In this document: in pieces, positions 16,785 to 25,951 of the stretch
How positions within the stretch are numbered: the first letter of the stretch is position 1
Layout of the letters: each line of letters opens with the position of its first letter
Assembly: GCF_030719035.1 (NCBI RefSeq)
Contig: NZ_CP132203.1
Coordinates: 2,046,001-2,110,000, forward strand
DNA: 64,000 nt
Reading direction: 5' to 3'
Source of the DNA: Hahella sp. HNIBRBA332
GTDB taxonomy: Bacteria > Pseudomonadota > Gammaproteobacteria > Pseudomonadales > Oleiphilaceae
Notes under the pieces: generated by a model
The model's input: the letters and a program-made list of their open reading frames with translations, nothing else
Told to the model about the DNA's origin: nothing
Databases searched by the model: none
Position numbers and translations under genes: made by a program

Positions 16785-17168
16785 ATGATGGCGGTCGTAT
16801 TGATGACGCTGATTGGCTTAACGGTGGCCGCATGGCTGTGGCTCGCGTTAATAGCCATCATGGCGGTGAAAAACGATGACACCCTGGAACGGGGTCAAAA
16901 AGCGCTACAGTTTTTTATCATACTCGTGGCGCCACTTTTCGGCTCCTTAATGGCGCTCTACTTGGTAAACCAGTACTCGCCTGAAGCCATACCGCACCGG
17001 CTGATTCCATGGCCCTTCAAAAGCTTCTTGAACAGCGCCCGTAATGCGCGTAACCCCAATCGCGATGATAATAACGACCAGGGATTCGACTTGGCCATTA
17101 GTTCGCGTCAGGATGGCGGTATGTTCGATGTGGGGTCTGATGGCGGCGGTGGAGGAGGGGGCGACTAG
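16785..17168 (+). CDS. Small membrane protein with Gly/Asp-rich tail
   Basis: The product has about 127 residues, with two hydrophobic helices near residues 3-28 and 43-65. A polar loop follows, and the tail is seven glycines and a terminal Asp. GGAGGAGG lies just before two adjacent ATG codons; the second, at 16788, is better spaced. I do not recognise the family. Another small membrane gene at 27574 ends in a similar Gly/Asp-rich tail. Confidence 0.6.
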   Translation: MMAVVLMTLIGLTVAAWLWLALIAIMAVKNDDTLERGQKALQFFIILVAPLFGSLMALYLVNQYSPEAIPHRLIPWPFKSFLNSARNARNPNRDDNNDQGFDLAISSRQDGGMFDVGSDGGGGGGGD

Positions 17169-17348
17169 GTCCCGATAACCGCCGGCGCTCCCTCCCCATC
17201 AACCCCACGCTACGCCAATACGCACTCAGTTTCCTCCTGTAGCAAAAGCCAACCAAACATAACAACTTTCCGGGCCTGAAGCCCTTGCCAATTCCTCTTT
17301 CTAGCCTAGTTTTTAAACACGGTGGTAATACTGGCTGAGGGAGGTTTT

Positions 17349-18107
17349 ATGCGTTTGTATAGCTACAAAATGACCCACGATTCAGGCTTTGCGCCCAATC
17401 CTTTTGGCGAGTGGTTAACGTTGGCGACTTGCAAACCCTATATACGAAGGAATGGTAACGTTAAGGTAGATGAAGAGGGCGGAACGTGGATTGCAGGCTT
17501 TTCGTCCGCTACCTTGAACGGCGATGCAGTTGGCAGTGAGCGACTTGTGTATTTGATGAAAGTGGAGAAGAAGCTATCAATCAGCGCCTATTTTAAAGAC
17601 TCTAGTTTCAAGAATAAGATTCCAGATATGTCGTCTAAGAGCGCGATAGAGCGAGCCGGAGATAACATTTACGACTTATTGCCGTCAGGCGACCCAAAAG
17701 ATTACACACACTATCGGCAGGTCAAGAATCCTAGCCACTGGGATATAAAACAGGATAAGCCTCATATGGGGTGTCAGAAGGAAGATATCTCTGGTGAGAA
17801 TGTGTTGATTGCGAAAACGTTTTATTACTTCGGCCGCGAGCCGCTGGTGATTCCAGACCACCTTCGGCCTTCTGTCCCCAAAGGTTCATCAGTCTATGGC
17901 AACCTAACGGAAGGTCAAAAAGCAGGCGACTTTATTGCCTTTATTGAAAAACACAAAAAAGGCCTCATTCATCTTCCCCACACATTCGACGCCGACGAAG
18001 AAATATGCAGCAGCTGCGCTCCCAAACCTGCGCAAAAAGCGCCGAAAACGACGTGCGCACCCCCTAATCAAAATCCCTCTCGCCGGGCAGCCACGCAATC
18101 ACATTAA
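17349..18107 (+). CDS. Nmad2-type (nucleotide modification associated domain 2) protein
   Basis: The start MRLYSYKMTHDSGFAPNPF and the following LATCKPYIRR match the Nmad2 family, found beside modified-nucleotide genes in phages and bacteria. Residues about 1-210 are the domain. The last about 40 residues are Lys/Pro/Cys-rich and overlap the 3' end of the convergent binding-protein gene by 44 bp, so the tail may be read-through rather than conserved sequence. GGGAGG 5 bp upstream fixes the ATG start; an earlier in-frame start at 17322 lacks support. Its biochemical role is unknown. Confidence 0.65.
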   Translation: MRLYSYKMTHDSGFAPNPFGEWLTLATCKPYIRRNGNVKVDEEGGTWIAGFSSATLNGDAVGSERLVYLMKVEKKLSISAYFKDSSFKNKIPDMSSKSAIERAGDNIYDLLPSGDPKDYTHYRQVKNPSHWDIKQDKPHMGCQKEDISGENVLIAKTFYYFGREPLVIPDHLRPSVPKGSSVYGNLTEGQKAGDFIAFIEKHKKGLIHLPHTFDADEEICSSCAPKPAQKAPKTTCAPPNQNPSRRAATQSH

Positions 18108-18855
18108 AACGCGCCGCGATCTCCCGGTATGCCGGTTGCTGGCGGAATTGTTTGTAGGCGATAGCGAAGTCGTAAGCCAGTTTGGCGCCGCTTTGGCGGC
18201 TGAAGGCGATGTACATGGGTTCGGAGGGGAACAGGGCGCCTTGCAGCGGTTGTACGACGTCTTCCAGATTTTCGATGGCGGTTTTACTGCGCAGCATGGC
18301 GTTGGAGCCGCCCAGTATGGCGTCGTAGCGGTCGTTGACCAGCATGAGGAAGAGTTGCGCCATGGTGACGGTGCGTTGTTGCAGCGGATAGTTGTTGCGG
18401 ATCAACGCCATCGCCTCGTCATTGATGTGATAGCCGGTGGGAACGGCGACGCGCCAGCGGCTGACGAAATGCTCCAGCGGCGGATCGTAGAGAATTTCCT
18501 TGGCGCGGGACTTTTTGATGTAGATGGTGCTCTGTGAAATGTGCAGAAGATTGTCAGGCAGATATAGGGCGAACTTTTCACGCTCAACGGACTTCGCCAT
18601 ATAGGTCACGGCGTTCACTTCGCCGCTTTCCAGCATCTTGATGACGCGGGTCCAGGGCAGGCGCACGAACTCCACTTTCCATTCCAAACTGGCCGTCACC
18701 TGCTTGACGACCTCCGTATGAAATCCGCTCAGCTCCCCGGATTCCGCCACATATTCAAAGGGTTTGTTGTTGGCGTCCTCCATGCCGATGATCAAGGTTT
18801 GCGCAAGCGCCCCCTGCGAAAACAGCGCAAACCAGAGCCACAGAGCATAACGCAT
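18064..18855 (-). CDS. Periplasmic solute-binding protein, family 3-like
   Basis: A 263-residue protein with a signal peptide cleaved near ALA-QTLIIG (residue about 18). The sequence IGMEDANNKPFEY then GELSGFHTEVVKQV is the first lobe of SBP_bac_3 domains. No transporter genes are adjacent, so the ligand is unknown. It is distinct from the pair at 3568-5140, lacking their LPRKRI and VWGxNE blocks. It is divergent from the TonB receptor operon with about 250 bp between. Confidence 0.8.
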   Translation of the reverse strand: MRYALWLWFALFSQGALAQTLIIGMEDANNKPFEYVAESGELSGFHTEVVKQVTASLEWKVEFVRLPWTRVIKMLESGEVNAVTYMAKSVEREKFALYLPDNLLHISQSTIYIKKSRAKEILYDPPLEHFVSRWRVAVPTGYHINDEAMALIRNNYPLQQRTVTMAQLFLMLVNDRYDAILGGSNAMLRSKTAIENLEDVVQPLQGALFPSEPMYIAFSRQSGAKLAYDFAIAYKQFRQQPAYREIAARFNVIAWLPGERDFD

Positions 18856-19106
18856 GACTTTCCCTCCCAGGCAATAGTGACAGTATAGTTACGATCTCCC
18901 GGGCGCTCGATAAATCTGCATGAATCCGCTCGGACGGCCCCTCCGTTGTGACAAAGCGATGGCTTGATAGGGGCGGCTCTGATTAAGCTATTCCTGTTCA
19001 CCCAACTGGCCTAGCTCAAAAATCCCTGCGACATTTTGCCGCATCCATCTCCCGTAAAGGCTTCATTAATATGCCCTTTTTCTAACATAAAGAGTAAGGG
19101 GACGTT

Positions 19107-21356
19107 ATGCGCCTGAACCGCGCGATCGGGGCTGTAGCAAGCCTTGCGCTGCCATTGGGGGCGGCGGCGGAAGAGGTCACTGTGTTACAAGCGGTGGAAG
19201 TGGTGGGAGAACGGCCCGCGTTGGTGACGGAGCCGACGGCTTTACAAACGGAAGTCATGGCGGAGAAACTGGAGCACATCAACAGCCCAGAGGTATCCGA
19301 TGCGCTTAAATACGAGCCCAACCTGATCGTGCGCAAACGCTATATCGGCGACCGTAACGCCACCTTATCCTTCCGTGAGACGCACACCACCCAGACCGCG
19401 CGCGCCGTGGTGATGGGAGATGGCCTTATGCTCAGCAACTTCCTGGGTTCCAGCTTCAACTTCGCGCCCCGATGGAGCCTGATGCAGCCGGAGGAAATCG
19501 AGTGGATCGAAGTGCTGTATGGACCTTACGCGGCGGAATACAGCGGCAACGCCATGGGCGGCGCGGTGATCATGCACGGCCGCATGCCGGAACAGCGCGA
19601 GGCGCAGGTAAGCGCCGGGGTGTTTCTACAGGATTTCAGCGCCTACGGAACTGACGACACTTATTTCGGCTACAAAACCCACGCCTCCTTTGGCGACAGA
19701 AAGGGCCCCTGGAGCTACTTCCTGGCGACGGACTGGCTGCAGAACGAAGGACATCCACAAAGTTTCGGCGTCGCCTCAGGCTCTGGCGGCGCGCCAGCAG
19801 GAAATCCTGTCGAGGGCGCCCATGACTATCCGGCGGGAGGCTATCTGTATAACTCCGCCGGTCGCAGCGACATCGGCGAAAGCGTCAGCAAAATCAAGCT
19901 GGGCTATGACATCAACGAGCGCCTGCAAGCCAGAGTGACGCTGGCCTATCTCGACCGTAACGAAGACAGCCTCAACCCGGAAACCTATCTGCGCGACGCC
20001 GCTGGCCAGCCCGTGTATAACGGCGACGTGGATATCGACGGCGCCAGCTACAACGTCAGCAGCCAGCGCCTGGGCGAGTCCGAAGCGAAAGACCTGATCT
20101 ATGGCGCCGAACTGGAAGGCGCGCTGGGAGATGGATGGGAGATCAAATCCGCCGTGTCCCTGTATGACGTGCTGGAGCAAAAGCAACGCCGCTCTGGAAC
20201 CAACTATGAAGAGGCGCAAGCCAACGGCGCGGGAACCCTGACGGAAGATCAGGGCACGGGCTGGGAGACCGCCGACGTCAAGTTCGGTCATCGTCACGAC
20301 GGCGGCTGGTTGGGCGAGCGCGTTTTGTTTGGCTATCACTTTGATCGCTATCGACTGGATCAGGCCAACTACAACACCACTCACTGGCGCAGCGACGACA
20401 TCGCCAGCTTGAGCGGCGACACGGAAGGAACCACTCGCACCCATGCGCTGTTCGTGGAAAACGAATGGACGCCGGCCCCGGCCTGGAGCATGACCCTGGG
20501 CGCCCGTCAGGAGTGGTGGCGCGCCTATAACGGCAGGCTGGCGCGGGACTTCGGCGCCGAGCGCGTGAGCGCGGCCTATCCGGAAAGAAGCGAATCCGAC
20601 CTGTCCCCCAAAGCCAGTTTCAGCTATCGCCCCAATGCGGACTGGAGCGCCACTTTGTCTCTGGCGCTGGCCTATCGTTATCCCACCGTGGGCGAGTTAT
20701 ATCAGGGCTCTATCGACAATACCGGCGCTTTCAACGCCAGTTTTGATCCTGATTTGAAGAAAGAGAAAAGCTTCGCCAAGAACCTGACCGTCAAACGCAA
20801 CTTCGACAGCGCCTCGGTGACCGTCAGCCTGTGGGAAAACGACGTGGACGACGCCATCTACCGGCAGACCAACGTGCTCACCGGCGTCACCAACTATCAG
20901 AATATCGACCGCGTGCGCTCCCGGGGCGTGGAGCTGGTGACCGGCTTGCAGAACGTGCTGACCCCAGGCCTGGACTTGGATTTCAATCTGTCCTTCACCG
21001 ATGCGGAAATCCTCAAGAACAACGGCGCGCCGGAGTCGGAAGGCAAACAGTTTCCCCGCGTTCCCAAATGGCGCGCCAACGCGCTGGCGGGCTATCAGGC
21101 GACGGAGCAGTTACGCCTGGGCGGCGGCGTCCGTTACGCCAGCGATCCCTATGACAGCCTGGACAACAGCGACGGCGACCGCAGCGGCTTCGGCTACACC
21201 GACAGCTTTCTGGTGTTCGACGCCCGCGCCGTTTACGCACTGAATGAGCATTTCTCTGTCGCCGGCGGAGTGGATAACTTCACCGACGAACGTTACTACG
21301 TCTATCACCCATATCCGGGTCGAACCTACTATGCGGAGGTCAAATGGAAGTATTGA
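19107..21356 (+). CDS. TonB-dependent outer membrane receptor
   Basis: The 749-residue protein has a signal peptide ending AAA-EEV. It then has a putative TonB box within EVTVLQAVEVVGER, a plug domain (about 45-160, with VLYGPYAAEYSGNAMGGAV) and a 22-strand barrel ending in an aromatic residue (YYAEVKWKY). It imports a metal chelate or other large substrate using TonB energy. RBS-like AAGGGG precedes the ATG. It heads a three-gene operon; the next start overlaps its end by 13 bp. The His- and Cys-rich partners point to a metal, possibly copper, by inference. Confidence 0.88.
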   Translation: MRLNRAIGAVASLALPLGAAAEEVTVLQAVEVVGERPALVTEPTALQTEVMAEKLEHINSPEVSDALKYEPNLIVRKRYIGDRNATLSFRETHTTQTARAVVMGDGLMLSNFLGSSFNFAPRWSLMQPEEIEWIEVLYGPYAAEYSGNAMGGAVIMHGRMPEQREAQVSAGVFLQDFSAYGTDDTYFGYKTHASFGDRKGPWSYFLATDWLQNEGHPQSFGVASGSGGAPAGNPVEGAHDYPAGGYLYNSAGRSDIGESVSKIKLGYDINERLQARVTLAYLDRNEDSLNPETYLRDAAGQPVYNGDVDIDGASYNVSSQRLGESEAKDLIYGAELEGALGDGWEIKSAVSLYDVLEQKQRRSGTNYEEAQANGAGTLTEDQGTGWETADVKFGHRHDGGWLGERVLFGYHFDRYRLDQANYNTTHWRSDDIASLSGDTEGTTRTHALFVENEWTPAPAWSMTLGARQEWWRAYNGRLARDFGAERVSAAYPERSESDLSPKASFSYRPNADWSATLSLALAYRYPTVGELYQGSIDNTGAFNASFDPDLKKEKSFAKNLTVKRNFDSASVTVSLWENDVDDAIYRQTNVLTGVTNYQNIDRVRSRGVELVTGLQNVLTPGLDLDFNLSFTDAEILKNNGAPESEGKQFPRVPKWRANALAGYQATEQLRLGGGVRYASDPYDSLDNSDGDRSGFGYTDSFLVFDARAVYALNEHFSVAGGVDNFTDERYYVYHPYPGRTYYAEVKWKY

Positions 21357-22681
21357 ATCTGCGCCTGTTGCGCGTCGCTGTGATGGCGGCCGCGGCGGGC
21401 CTTGCAAGCGGCGGCGTCTACGCCCACGGCGACAAGCATGGCGCGCACAATGACAAGAGCGGCGGCCATCATGGCGCGGCGGCGCCCGCAGGCCCCTGCG
21501 CCGACCCTATGGCGCTGCCGTCCTTGAACTGCGCCAAGTCGCCCACGCCGGCGTTCGGCCGCGATGGGCGACTGTGGATCACCTGGTATTCCCGCGGCCA
21601 TATCTACATCCAGCATTCCGACGATAACGGCGCCACGTTCAGCGCCCCCCAGGCGGTGAACCCGATCCCGGAGGCGGTGGACGACCAGGGCGAGGATCGG
21701 CCGCAAGTGGCGCTGGGGCCGCGTAATGAAATCTATCTGCTGTGGACCCGCAAACTGGATAAACCCTATACCGGGCATATTCGCTTCAGCCGCTCCCTGG
21801 ATGGCGGCCGCACGTTCAGCGCGCCGATCAACGTAAATGACGACAAAGACGTCATCGCCCATCGCTTCCCCACCTTCCGCGTGAATGACCGCGGCGAGAT
21901 CTTTGTGGTGTGGGTGGATAAGCGGGATCTGGAAGCGGCCAAGGCCGCCAACAAGGAATACGCCGGCGCTGCGCTCTATTACGGCGTCTCCACGGATAAC
22001 GGCGCATCGTTTCAAACCAGCCGCAAACTGTCGGACAACTCCTGCGAATGCTGCCGCATCGCCATGGAGCTGGACGCGCAGGGGCTGCCGGTGATTCTGT
22101 ATCGACAGGTGTTTGACGGCGGCGTGCGCGACCATGCACTGATCACATTCAGCGATCTGACCACGCATTCCGCGCCGCAACGGGTGAGCGACGATCAGTG
22201 GAAACTGGATGGCTGTCCTCATCACGGACCGGCGATAGCGGCGAGCGGCGACAGACAGCATCTGGCCTGGTTCACCGCGGGAGAAAACCGTCAGGGTCTG
22301 TTCTACGCCCATTCCACTAAAGACGGCTTCAGCAAGCCCGTGGCCTTTGGCGGTCCTGGTGCGGAGCGTCCCATGATCGAGGCGTTGGGCGAGCACGTCG
22401 TCCTCACCTGGAAAGCCTTCGCTGACGACCGCACCCGCACTTTCATGCAGGTGTCCGAGGACGGCGGCGATTCCTGGAGCGCCGCCACGGAAGTGGTTAA
22501 TACCGAAGGCGCATCGGATCATCCGTTGCTGGTCAACAATGGCGATAAGATTTATCTGTCCTGGCAGACGGCGCAGGAGGGCTATCGTTTGACGCCGTTG
22601 CCGGGCTCCAGCGCGGAAGTGGCGGCTAACGCCGCAATCGAGAACGCCGAGGATCACCATCAACATAAGGAGTCGTTGTGA
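21344..22681 (+). CDS. Secreted sialidase-fold (Asp-box) protein with His-rich ends
   Basis: The 445-residue protein has a signal peptide followed by a His-rich stretch (HGDKHGAHNDKSGGHHG) and ends with DHHQHKESL. Four Asp-box motifs of the S-x-D-x-G-x-x-F/W type are visible (SDDNGATF, SLDGGRTF, STDNGASF, SEDGGDSW), indicating a beta-propeller of the BNR/sialidase type. The motifs SCECC and GCPHHGP suggest metal or disulfide chemistry. The canonical sialidase Arg triad cannot be judged by eye. Encoded between a TonB receptor and a thioredoxin, it probably serves metal handling rather than sialic acid release. Confidence 0.7.
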   Translation: MEVLNLRLLRVAVMAAAAGLASGGVYAHGDKHGAHNDKSGGHHGAAAPAGPCADPMALPSLNCAKSPTPAFGRDGRLWITWYSRGHIYIQHSDDNGATFSAPQAVNPIPEAVDDQGEDRPQVALGPRNEIYLLWTRKLDKPYTGHIRFSRSLDGGRTFSAPINVNDDKDVIAHRFPTFRVNDRGEIFVVWVDKRDLEAAKAANKEYAGAALYYGVSTDNGASFQTSRKLSDNSCECCRIAMELDAQGLPVILYRQVFDGGVRDHALITFSDLTTHSAPQRVSDDQWKLDGCPHHGPAIAASGDRQHLAWFTAGENRQGLFYAHSTKDGFSKPVAFGGPGAERPMIEALGEHVVLTWKAFADDRTRTFMQVSEDGGDSWSAATEVVNTEGASDHPLLVNNGDKIYLSWQTAQEGYRLTPLPGSSAEVAANAAIENAEDHHQHKESL

Positions 22682-23145
22682 TGGGACGGGTAATGCTGAC
22701 GCTGGCGGCATGGCTGTTGGCCTCCGCCGCCAACGCGGAGGTCAAGCCATTCACCGCGGATAGCGTCAACGCGGTGCAGCAACAGTGGGACGGCGAACCT
22801 TACCTGGTGGTGCTGTGGTCCATTGACTGTCCGCCTTGTCACAAAGAGCTGGAGACGTTGGGCGGTCTGTTGCAGGACAACCCCAATCTGGCGGTGACCC
22901 TGGTGTCCACGGACCAGGACCTGCCTGAAGCGCAGGTCATGGAAACCCTGGCCCGTTACAAGATTGAGTCCGCCGATAACTGGCGTTTCGCCGATCCGGT
23001 TCCGGCGCGCCTGCGGCAGGCGATTGATCCCTCCTGGTATGGCGAGTTGCCGCGCAGCTACTTTGTTTCCGCCAACGGCGAGCGCAAAGGCCGCAGCGGC
23101 CTGTTATCCGAGGAAGCTATTCGCGGCTGGCTGCAGATCGATTAA
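22681..23145 (+). CDS. Periplasmic thioredoxin-like protein (TlpA type)
   Basis: This 154-residue secreted protein has a signal peptide ending in ANA. The thioredoxin motif is CPPC within WSIDCPPCHKEL, and the cis-Pro region is GELPRSYFV. It should reduce or isomerise disulfides, perhaps those of the Cys-rich propeller protein encoded upstream. The ATG overlaps the preceding stop (TGATG); a GTG three bases earlier is an alternative. AAGGAG lies 8 bp upstream. Confidence 0.82.
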   Translation: MGRVMLTLAAWLLASAANAEVKPFTADSVNAVQQQWDGEPYLVVLWSIDCPPCHKELETLGGLLQDNPNLAVTLVSTDQDLPEAQVMETLARYKIESADNWRFADPVPARLRQAIDPSWYGELPRSYFVSANGERKGRSGLLSEEAIRGWLQID

Positions 23146-23345
23146 GGCCTTCTGGGCGGGCGCCTGTCGCCGTTCCCGCGCCTCACCGCAACTTCTCCCT
23201 CCATCCGGTTACTGAATCTGGGTGGAGGGCGCTCCAAGATTCCGATCGCCTGAACGCCTCAAACTGATTGATTTCCGTCGGTCGGAATTGTCGCCCATCC
23301 CGCTTTTTGCAACCGCTAATCAAAATCAGTCAAAGAGGAAAGGCG

Positions 23346-24254
23346 ATGGATATAAAAGAGTTTAATTCCTACCTGGATGACGTGAGCCAACGCAGTCCCG
23401 ATTCGCAGGTGTCCGCGCTGGCGGAAATTTATCGCGATGAGTTCAACCGTCAGTACGACCAGCTGAAAAGCAACGGCGGCAACCTGGGAGCAATGCAGGA
23501 TTTGCTGGATATGATCATGCAGCAACTGCGGATGATCCTGAAGATGGACGGCTCCCAGGATACTAACCCGTCCAAGCAAGATAAAACCGGCGGCATTGAC
23601 GGCGTCTGTGGCGTCAGCGATCCGCCGGCGCTGAACCTGGGCGTGCATAAGTCCAATAAAATCGCTGATGTTGATCTGCAGGATACGCCGGTCAGCTTTG
23701 ATTCCACCCTGAGCAAAGCCATGCCGAAAGGGCGACTGTCTGAGTCAGAAGGCAAGGATGTGGCGATGCAGGTCATGGATAACCTTATCAAGGACTTCGG
23801 CCTCACTCCGGAGCAGGCGGCGGGTGTGGTCGGCAACCTGTATATGGAAAGCGACGGCATGAACCCGCACATCAACCAATACTCCCAGTTCAGCCAGGGC
23901 GCTTCCGATCCTCGGGCGTTCGGAACGCCCACCAATGACCGGGTGCAGGACAGCACGGGGTATGGCTGGGCGCAGTGGGGCGAATCCCGCAAGGATGGGC
24001 TTATCTCCTTCGCGGAGAATAACGGCATGGATCCTGGCAGCGCCGCCGCCAACTACGGCTTTCTGAAGCACGAGTTGTCTTCCACTTCAGAAAGTGCGGT
24101 GATCGGCAAACTGAAGCAAACGGACTCGGTGGCTGACGCCATGGTGGTGTTCAGACAGGACTTTGAACGGGCGGCGGTAGGGTCGTCGGCGGATCAGGAG
24201 CGCCTCAACAAAGCTAACGAAATATACGAGCTGTACAAGAGCAGAACCGCTTAA
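23346..24254 (+). CDS. Protein with phage tail-tip lysozyme-like domain
   Basis: The product has 302 residues counted from the ATG, which follows AAAGAGGAAAGG; an earlier in-frame start at 23268 is unlikely. Residues about 150-295 resemble the Phage_lysozyme2 domain: LTPEQAAGVVGNLYMES carries the catalytic Glu candidate, followed by GYGWAQWGESR. The first about 75 residues are helical, and the linker is Ser/Asp-rich. No signal peptide is visible, so it could be an exported cell-wall hydrolase or an effector. No phage genes surround it. A strong terminator follows. Confidence 0.7.
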   Translation: MDIKEFNSYLDDVSQRSPDSQVSALAEIYRDEFNRQYDQLKSNGGNLGAMQDLLDMIMQQLRMILKMDGSQDTNPSKQDKTGGIDGVCGVSDPPALNLGVHKSNKIADVDLQDTPVSFDSTLSKAMPKGRLSESEGKDVAMQVMDNLIKDFGLTPEQAAGVVGNLYMESDGMNPHINQYSQFSQGASDPRAFGTPTNDRVQDSTGYGWAQWGESRKDGLISFAENNGMDPGSAAANYGFLKHELSSTSESAVIGKLKQTDSVADAMVVFRQDFERAAVGSSADQERLNKANEIYELYKSRTA

Positions 24255-24263
24255 ACCTTAACG

Positions 24264-24297
24264 AAGACGGACGGGCGCCTGCTCGCCGTCTTTTTGC
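24264..24297 (+). terminator. Rho-independent terminator after the lysozyme-like gene
   Basis: AAGACGG (24264-24270) pairs with CCGTCTT (24286-24292), with an additional inner GC stem, and is followed by TTTTGC. Confidence 0.75.
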
Positions 24298-24465
24298 TTT
24301 AGTCGTGCGTTTACAATGTGTTACATTTCTGTCGCTTCCCGTTGGCCATCCTGGGGGCGCGACAGTTCTTCGTTGTCGCCTTCCCAAGTCAATGGCCATT
24401 TCACGCCGTCGGAACCGGGATTCCGATCATTTCCATAGTCATTGATGAGCAGAGAAGGGGCGACG

Positions 24466-25348
24466 ATGCCGTTCATAGAAGGAATAAAACAAAGCCTGAT
24501 TTATCCATTTGAAGACCGGGACTGGGTCAGCAAACTCTGGCCGTTGCCGCTGATCGCCGCCATTCCCGTGCTGGGCCTGATCAGTGTCATTCTGCTGAAA
24601 GGCTGGCGCTTCGAAATGGTGAAACGCATTGCGCAGGGCTCCCATGAACTTCCTCCGTTTCGCCCCATTCCCATGCTGAAAACCGGCGCTTTGCTGTGGG
24701 TGGTCATGATGGGACACATGTTCATTCCCGGCGTGCTGTGCTCAATTTTAGGGATCGGCGGTCCTTTAGGGAGCCTCTGAAAAACGTTGGTGAGGCCGTA
24801 AGTGCAAGGAAAAAGTCGGCGAAAAAGCGCAGTTTATCGTGAATAAATGAGCATTTTGAGCCGACTTTTGACGCTGCAATGGCGGCCGCAGGTAGTTTTT
24901 CAGAGGTTCCTTAGGTTTCGCGGCGGATATTTACGACATCGTTACCGACGGATTCGGCGCCTGGGCCAAATCGCAGCCGTCGGACTGGCTGTTGACCATA
25001 CTGGTTTATCTCACCTGGGGCGTTATTTCCTTTCTGGTGTTTCAATCCGGCATGATCCGTTACGCTCTGAGCGGAGACTGGAAAACCTTGCTTAACGCGC
25101 CGGTGAATTTTCTGCTGTTCGTCCGGCATGCTCACTATTTTCTGAAGTTCTATATTTACTGGGTGCTGCTGTCATTGGGCATCTTTCTGGCGGATTCCGT
25201 TCTGGCCTTCACCGGGATTGGTCTGCTGCTGGTTCCTGCCTTCACCGTATGCGCCTATTACATCACTACCGCTCATGAACTGGGCTTGCTGGCGAGAAAG
25301 GTGAATAACGCCAAGGCGGCAAGCGAGATTGCGTCAACGGCGGCATGA
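24466..25348 (+). pseudogene. DUF4013 membrane protein gene split by a MITE
   Basis: The 5' part encodes a membrane protein starting MPFIEGIKQSLIYPFEDRDW, with a good ribosome site (AGAAGGGG). It stops at 24780 inside an inserted 141-bp element. Removing the element and one TTAG copy restores a continuous frame: GIGGPLG then FAADIYDIVTDGFGAW, on through 24992-25348 to the stop. The intact protein would have about 240 residues and several membrane helices, as expected for DUF4013. Function of the family is unknown. The 3' half could only be made from an internal start, such as the ATG at 24992. Confidence 0.85.
24770..24910. mobile_element. 141-bp MITE inside the DUF4013 gene
   Basis: The 16-bp terminal inverted repeats are GGAGCCTCTGAAAAAC at the left and its near-complement GTTTTTCAGAGGTTCC at the right, with one mismatch. 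TTAG is duplicated at 24766-24769 and 24911-24914. It has no coding capacity, so it needs a transposase in trans. The TIRs differ from those of the IS5-family element at 15823. Confidence 0.88.
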
Positions 25349-25442
25349 AGGTCCCACCAGTAGTGGTTTCACACAAACGGAGCAAGGAATAATCCCACTC
25401 TGCGCCAGCGTATTAGTGCCTTTGCGGCGCTGGCGGCCACTG

Positions 25443-25458
25443 CTAGGGTCAATTGACG
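25443..25458. repeat. Possible solitary IS5-type end
   Basis: CTAGGGTCAATTGACG agrees with the CTAG plus outer right end of the IS at 15823-16672 (CTAGGGTCTGTTGACG) at 14 of 16 bases. No transposase or second end is nearby. It lies in the 266-bp spacer 25349-25614, which otherwise holds GC-rich inverted segments and no gene. Confidence 0.3.
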
Positions 25459-25614
25459 CCTGCTGAAAAAGCGTGGATGCCAGCCTGTTTGGCGACGCGA
25501 TAAGCAGGCGCTGGCCGCCAGTCTGGCGATAACGGGGCAGGGGTTGCGTCCCGGAGGTTAATCGACCGGCTTGCGGCGTTCACCCTCTCAACACACTCAG
25601 AAGGAGTCTGCGTC

Positions 25615-25809
25615 ATGTTGAAGAAACTCATCGCCTTCATGTCCCTGATCGCCATGTTCAGTATCGTGGCCCCGGTCAACGCCCAGTCCACCGCTGCGAC
25701 GAATGCAGTCAGCGCCACCACGACTGCTGATGAAATTGGCGTCAGTCAAAGCCACTATTACATCATCTGCATCGCGTATACCTGCTATAAGATACCGATT
25801 CCTCATTGA
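25615..25809 (+). CDS. Small secreted peptide with two cysteines
   Basis: The 64-residue product has a clear signal peptide ending VNA-QS (residue 23). The mature part of about 41 residues is Ala/Thr-rich and ends with HYYIICIAYTCYKIPIPH, with two Cys five residues apart. AGAAGGAG lies 8 bp upstream. No family is recognised. It could be an exported peptide with a small disulfide loop. Confidence 0.5.
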   Translation: MLKKLIAFMSLIAMFSIVAPVNAQSTAATNAVSATTTADEIGVSQSHYYIICIAYTCYKIPIPH

Positions 25810-25880
25810 AGGGATCAGCGCAAGGCGCGTGAAAGGTGTTTACATATGTAAGCGTAAGCTAATACACATTCGTGTTGATC

Positions 25881-25910
25881 GTTAAGGATGGGAAACCATC
25901 CTTAACTTTT
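25881..25910 (+). terminator. Strong Rho-independent terminator
   Basis: GTTAAGGATGG and CCATCCTTAAC form a perfect 11-bp stem closed by a GAAA tetraloop and followed by TTTT. It ends the small-peptide transcript. Confidence 0.85.
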
Positions 25911-25951
25911 GTATGGTGAGGACGCCTGATCCAACCTGCTGCGGAGAGCAA

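Noticed and set aside
21329..22711. A 460-codon frame antisense to the Asp-box gene
   Set aside because: The plus-strand gene has a signal peptide, four Asp boxes and operon overlaps; the minus frame is a GC-rich shadow.
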